From NCBI GenBank assembly GCA_002331575.1, contig DCZG01000005.1, forward strand, positions 1 through 8,745: 8,745 nt of DNA, in the 5' to 3' direction. Numbering within the stretch: position 1 is the stretch's first letter; the number at the start of each line of letters is the position of its first letter. The notes below the pieces were generated by a model. The model had not been told where the DNA came from and did no database searches. It saw nothing but the letters and a program-made list of their open reading frames with translations. The position numbers were made by a program, and so were the translations under genes. Below, in pieces: positions 6,090-8,745 of this stretch. The DNA is from Atopobium sp. UBA2090. GTDB taxonomy: Bacteria; Actinomycetota; Coriobacteriia; Coriobacteriales; Atopobiaceae.

Positions 6090-6117
6090 AGACGTCTATA
6101 AATAGATAAGTGTCTAT
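6088..6117. promoter_or_regulatory. Tandem ArsR-type operators
   Basis: Two related palindromes lie side by side. ATAGACGTCTAT (6088-6099) is a perfect 12-mer overlapping the -10 and the start point. ATAGA-N6-TCTAT (6102-6117) has the same half-sites with a wider centre. GTCTATA recurs at 6094 and 6112, 18 bp apart, so two repressor dimers could bind about two helical turns apart. ArsR/SmtB proteins bind AT-rich dyads of this kind, and the only such regulator in the window is encoded at the end of this operon. Confidence 0.7.
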
Positions 6118-6133
6118 ATGAGAAAGACGCCGC

Positions 6134-7138
6134 ATGGAATCGATCGGCTCGTTCCTCCTCGATCAGGTGCTCAAGATGAACTGGCTCTCCGACCTCCTCT
6201 GGGAACCGGTCGTCGCGCTTGGTCTCGATCCTTCTTCCGCCTGGGGCGGCAGCGTCCACTTCTTCCTGTACGACACGATCAAGATCACCACCCTGCTCTG
6301 CGTCATGATTTACCTCATCAGCTACGTGCAGAGCCACTTTCCGCCCGAGCGCAGCCGAAAGATCATGGGCCGCTTCGACGGAATCGGCGGCAACATCATG
6401 GGAGCGCTTCTCGGCACGGTGACGCCTTTCTGCAGTTGCTCGTCCATTCCCATCTTCATCGGGTTCACGCGCGCCGGGCTTCCCCTGGGCGTGACCTTCA
6501 GCTTCCTCATCTCGTCTCCCATGGTCGACCTGGGCTCTCTCGTCCTCATCATGTCGATCTTCGGCCCGGAAGTCGCCGTCGCCTACACGCTCGTCGGCCT
6601 CGTCATCGCCGTCGTCGGCGGCAGCATCATCGAGCGGCTCCACATGGACGACCAGGTCGAGGCCTTCGTGCGTGGCGATGCACCGACCGACGCCGAGCTC
6701 GTCTCCATGACGCGCACCCAGCGTCTGGCCTATGCGCGCGATGAGACGGCCTCAACGTTCAAGAAGGTCTTCCCCTACATCCTCGTGGGCGTCGGGATTG
6801 GCGCACTCATCCACAACTGGATTCCGCAGGAGGTCATCGAGCCCATCCTGGGCAGCTCGAACCCCCTCTCTCCCGTCCTCGCCACGCTCGCCGGCGCGCC
6901 CATCTACGCCGACACCTTTGGTGCCATCCCCATCGCCGAGGCGCTCTTTGCCAAGGGCGTCGGTCTCGGCACGATCCTCGCGTTCATGATGAGCGTCACC
7001 ACGATCTCGATTCCGTCCATCACGATGCTCTCTCGGGCGGTCAAGCCTCGTCTCATGGTCGTCTTCATCGGCATCTGCCTCGTGGGCATGACCATCAGCG
7101 GATATGTGTTCAACGCGCTGCAACCGCTCTTCTCATGA
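6134..7138 (+). CDS. ArsP/DUF318-family permease (putative organoarsenical or metal efflux)
   Basis: A 334-residue integral membrane protein with about eight hydrophobic segments: roughly 43-64, 85-108, 116-141, 147-163, 212-228, 246-265, 275-296 and 307-328. The family hallmark TPFCSCSSIPIFIGF is at 97-111, with Cys100 and Cys102 near the membrane, followed by the conserved GVTFSFLISSPMVD. A second family motif, AGAPIYADTFGAIPIAEAL, is at 253-271. ArsP of Campylobacter jejuni exports trivalent organoarsenicals, and its cysteines are thought to bind the arsenic. Other DUF318 members have no proven substrate. A hydrophilic loop (165-210) separates the two halves. ATG 6134 has a weak AGAAAG upstream and no better alternative. 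It is the first gene of an operon with a thioredoxin-like protein and ArsR, which supports a thiophilic substrate (arsenic, antimony or similar). Confidence 0.9.
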   Translation: MESIGSFLLDQVLKMNWLSDLLWEPVVALGLDPSSAWGGSVHFFLYDTIKITTLLCVMIYLISYVQSHFPPERSRKIMGRFDGIGGNIMGALLGTVTPFCSCSSIPIFIGFTRAGLPLGVTFSFLISSPMVDLGSLVLIMSIFGPEVAVAYTLVGLVIAVVGGSIIERLHMDDQVEAFVRGDAPTDAELVSMTRTQRLAYARDETASTFKKVFPYILVGVGIGALIHNWIPQEVIEPILGSSNPLSPVLATLAGAPIYADTFGAIPIAEALFAKGVGLGTILAFMMSVTTISIPSITMLSRAVKPRLMVVFIGICLVGMTISGYVFNALQPLFS

Positions 7139-7178
7139 GCGGGGGGCGTAGGATAGTATTCAGACGAAAGGGGTCATC

Positions 7179-7412
7179 ATGGCAGAGAAGGTCGTCGTTT
7201 ATGGTTCCGGATGCAAGAGGTGCCAGCAGCTCAAGGCCAACGCCGAGAAGGCCGTGGCCGAGAAGGGCCTGGGCGTGAAGGTCGACTACGTCACCGACAT
7301 GGGCGAGATTGCGACGAAGGGCTTCATGTCGATGCCCGTGCTCGAGATTGATGGCAAGGCGGTCGTCTCTGGTCGTGTGCCTGATGCTGCCGAGATCTCC
7401 ATGCTGCTCTAG
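7179..7412 (+). CDS. Small thioredoxin-like CxxC protein
   Basis: A 77-residue cytosolic thioredoxin-fold protein of the small redox-active disulfide type. The active site is GSGCKRCQQL (Cys12 and Cys15), and the cis-proline loop is SMPVLEIDG (Pro53). The final segment KAVVSGRVPDAAEISMLL completes the fold. The length is normal for this mini-family, which is often found beside DUF318 permeases and ArsR regulators. Its job is inferred to be thiol-disulfide or metalloid reduction, or passing a thiol-bound substrate to the permease. ATG 7179 follows GAAAGGGG at 5 nt. It starts 40 nt after the permease with no terminator between, and is 20 nt before arsR, so the three are co-transcribed. Confidence 0.93.
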   Translation: MAEKVVVYGSGCKRCQQLKANAEKAVAEKGLGVKVDYVTDMGEIATKGFMSMPVLEIDGKAVVSGRVPDAAEISMLL

Positions 7413-7432
7413 GATCACGGGGAGGGATTTGA

Positions 7433-7765
7433 ATGCCGCTTGACCGTGCGCTGGTCTTCAAGGCACTTGCTGACGAGAACCGACTGCGCGTCGTGGAGAC
7501 CCTTGCGGGGAGGGGAGAGACCTGCGCCTGCGAGCTGCTCGACGAGCTCGATGTGACGCAGCCGACGCTCTCCCACCACATGAAGGTGCTCTGCGACTGC
7601 GGTCTGGTGACCTGCCGCAAGGAGGGACGCTGGTGCCACTACACCGTCGTTCCCGAGGCTGCGCGCGAGCTTGCGTCGTTCTTCTCGGCGATGGTCGAGG
7701 GGGATGGGACTAGTACGCTGGGGTCTGCGGATGCCACTTGTGCCTGTGGCGACAAGCGTTGTTGA
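7433..7765 (+). CDS. ArsR/SmtB-family metalloregulator, cysteine-rich
   Basis: A 110-residue winged-helix repressor that leaves DNA when metal or metalloid binds. The fold reads ALVFKALADENRLRVVETLAGRGE (6-29), then CACELLDELDVTQPTLSHHMKVL with recognition helix TQPTLSHHM (42-50), then the wing EGRWCHYTV (64-72). Nine cysteines are visible: 31, 33, 54, 56, 61, 68, 103, 105 and 110. The pair CAC (31, 33) falls where ArsR of E. coli plasmid R773 has its ELCVCDLC site. CDC (54, 56) and the tail CACGDKRC are extra thiol sites. ATG 7433 is preceded by GGGGAGGGA. It is the last gene of the operon, and the palindromes at 6088-6117 are the likely target, giving autoregulation. As(III) or Sb(III) is the favoured signal, but Cd, Pb or Bi cannot be excluded. 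Confidence 0.95.
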   Translation: MPLDRALVFKALADENRLRVVETLAGRGETCACELLDELDVTQPTLSHHMKVLCDCGLVTCRKEGRWCHYTVVPEAARELASFFSAMVEGDGTSTLGSADATCACGDKRC

Positions 7766-7973
7766 TGCCATCGGGTCGGCACGGTGGAGGCGCCTCTCCG
7801 GCTACTCCTCGTGCCTGCGTCCGTCCCCCTCTCTGTCTCGTCCTGACTCTATCGAGGCCCGTTTCGAGGGGTGTTGCTGATTCACGAGCCAGTTGTCAAA
7901 GTCTCGCCTGGCAGAGCCTGTGGGTTGACTATCCTTGTTCTGACATGCAGTCACGAAGTCAGGAGCGGCGAGA

Positions 7974-8745
7974 ATGACAGTTGCCAAGGCGAAGGACACG
8001 AGCGGGGCACACGCGAGCGTCGGCGAGAAGACCCAAGCGTCAGGGTGGATCGATCACCTCTTCACCGGCATTCCGATGACGTGGCCGCGGGTGGTGACCT
8101 TCGCCGTGGTGGCAGGTGTGGTCACGGCGGCTCTCAACCTCATTCCTGCGCTCGCGGACACTTCTGCCACGGACATCGCCGTCTCCTACGAGTGGTGGCT
8201 GCTCTTCGGTGTCATCATCGCCACCAACTGCGAGAAGCCGACTGAAGCCGCGCTCAAGGCGTTCGTCTTCTTCCTGGTGAGCCAGCCCCTCGTCTATCTC
8301 GTCGAGATGCCGTTCCTCGGCGCGAGCGTGTGGGGGTATTACCGGTACTGGTTCTTCGCGACCATCGCCTGCCTGCCAGCGGGTGCTCTTGCGAACACGG
8401 TGAAGCGCCATGGCGTGCCCGGCACGATCGCCCTCGTCCTCGCCGTCTTCATGCTGGCGTCGTTGGTCGGGTTCTACGGCATGAAGGTCTCCTACCAGTT
8501 TCCGCGGCACCTCGTCACGCTGGTCTTCTCGGTCGCGCTGATCGTCGTGCTCGTGGCGGAGTTCAGTCCTGCGGGGAAGGCGCGCGTGGTGATGGGCGTG
8601 GTCTCCGCCATCCTGGTCGTGGCATCGGTCGCGTATCAAATCTGGGGGATCGCCCCCTCGTCCACCTCCGCCATCCTGCCCGAGGGCGAGTGGACGGCGA
8701 CCCTCGACGGGCCCGGCAGCGTCGAGGTGGACGGCGACGAGCTGG
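7974..8745 (+). CDS. Multi-pass membrane protein of unknown function (5' part)
   Basis: The frame is open from ATG 7974 to the right edge (257 complete codons) and does not stop inside the window. AGGAG lies 8 nt before the ATG. About 38 hydrophilic N-terminal residues are followed by seven hydrophobic segments (about 39-61, 71-85, 95-111, 124-141, 149-168, 179-196, 204-222). Then comes a soluble stretch rich in Gly, Glu and Asp (LPEGEWTATLDGPGSVEVDGDE), which looks like the start of an extracytoplasmic beta domain. Recognisable but unnamed motifs are ATNCEKPTEAALKAFVFFLVSQP (83-105, written here with its key residues Cys86, Lys88, Glu91 and Gln104) and GYYRYWFF (121-128). I do not recognise a named family; it resembles uncharacterised membrane proteins of Gram-positive anaerobes. 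A weak -35 TTGACT (7925-7930) lacks a good -10. Whether arsR transcription reads into it is unclear. Confidence 0.85.
   Translation, partial: MTVAKAKDTSGAHASVGEKTQASGWIDHLFTGIPMTWPRVVTFAVVAGVVTAALNLIPALADTSATDIAVSYEWWLLFGVIIATNCEKPTEAALKAFVFFLVSQPLVYLVEMPFLGASVWGYYRYWFFATIACLPAGALANTVKRHGVPGTIALVLAVFMLASLVGFYGMKVSYQFPRHLVTLVFSVALIVVLVAEFSPAGKARVVMGVVSAILVVASVAYQIWGIAPSSTSAILPEGEWTATLDGPGSVEVDGDEL

Noticed and set aside
7766..7973. Small genes or a terminator between arsR and the membrane protein
   Set aside because: Open frames here have no ribosome binding site and low-complexity translations. The GAGGCGCCTC palindrome near 7782 has no loop or T-run, and the TTGACT at 7925 lacks a matching -10. 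I see nothing certain in this stretch.
8040..8639. 199-codon open frame on the minus strand
   Set aside because: It is antisense to the membrane protein at 7974-8745 and is full of His/Asp/Glu/Arg, the mirror of hydrophobic codons. The plus frame has a ribosome binding site and clear membrane segments.

Overview
The window looks like a high-GC actinobacterial chromosome, most likely a Coriobacteriia member (Olsenella/Collinsella-like). This is inferred from the strong G/C third-position bias, GGAGG-type ribosome binding sites, a tRNA with an encoded CCA end, a lipobox lipoprotein, and a gene set typical of anaerobic gut Actinobacteria. No mobile-element, phage or CRISPR genes are visible.

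Layout. (1) 1-396: the C-terminal part of an OppF/DppF-type peptide ABC transporter ATPase, cut by the left edge. (2) 474-632: a tRNA-Leu(GAG) gene with an extended -10 promoter and a strong intrinsic terminator, followed by a perfect 34-bp inverted repeat (697-791) in the space where the tRNA and the next gene converge. (3) 818-2443: a divergent pair, a MerR-family regulator (-) and a YajO-like aldo/keto reductase (+). They share an intergenic region in which one 8-4-8 palindrome lies inside the 19-bp spacers of two overlapping, oppositely facing promoters. (4) 2628-4950: a ROK-family sugar-kinase-like protein lacking the usual zinc-binding cysteines, then a secreted, Asp-rich beta-helix lipoprotein of the Cthe_2159 type. 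(5) 5109-5951: a TMEM175-like potassium channel homologue, followed by a strong hairpin. (6) 6062-7765: a metal/metalloid-type operon of ArsP-family (DUF318) permease, small CxxC thioredoxin-like protein and a cysteine-rich ArsR/SmtB repressor. It is preceded by a TTGACA promoter overlapped by two ATAGA/TCTAT palindromes that are probably the repressor's operators. (7) 7974-8745: a multi-pass membrane protein of unrecognised function running off the right edge.

How the genes work together. Two self-contained stress-response circuits can be read from the sequence. In one, a MerR switch probably controls both itself and a reductase in response to electrophiles or redox-active compounds. In the other, an ArsR repressor probably controls its own efflux/redox operon. 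The ROK protein and the beta-helix lipoprotein may both concern carbohydrates, but nothing beyond adjacency links them. No wholly new system is evident. The least explained elements are the 34-bp inverted repeat, the nine-cysteine ArsR with its tandem operators, and the right-edge membrane protein.
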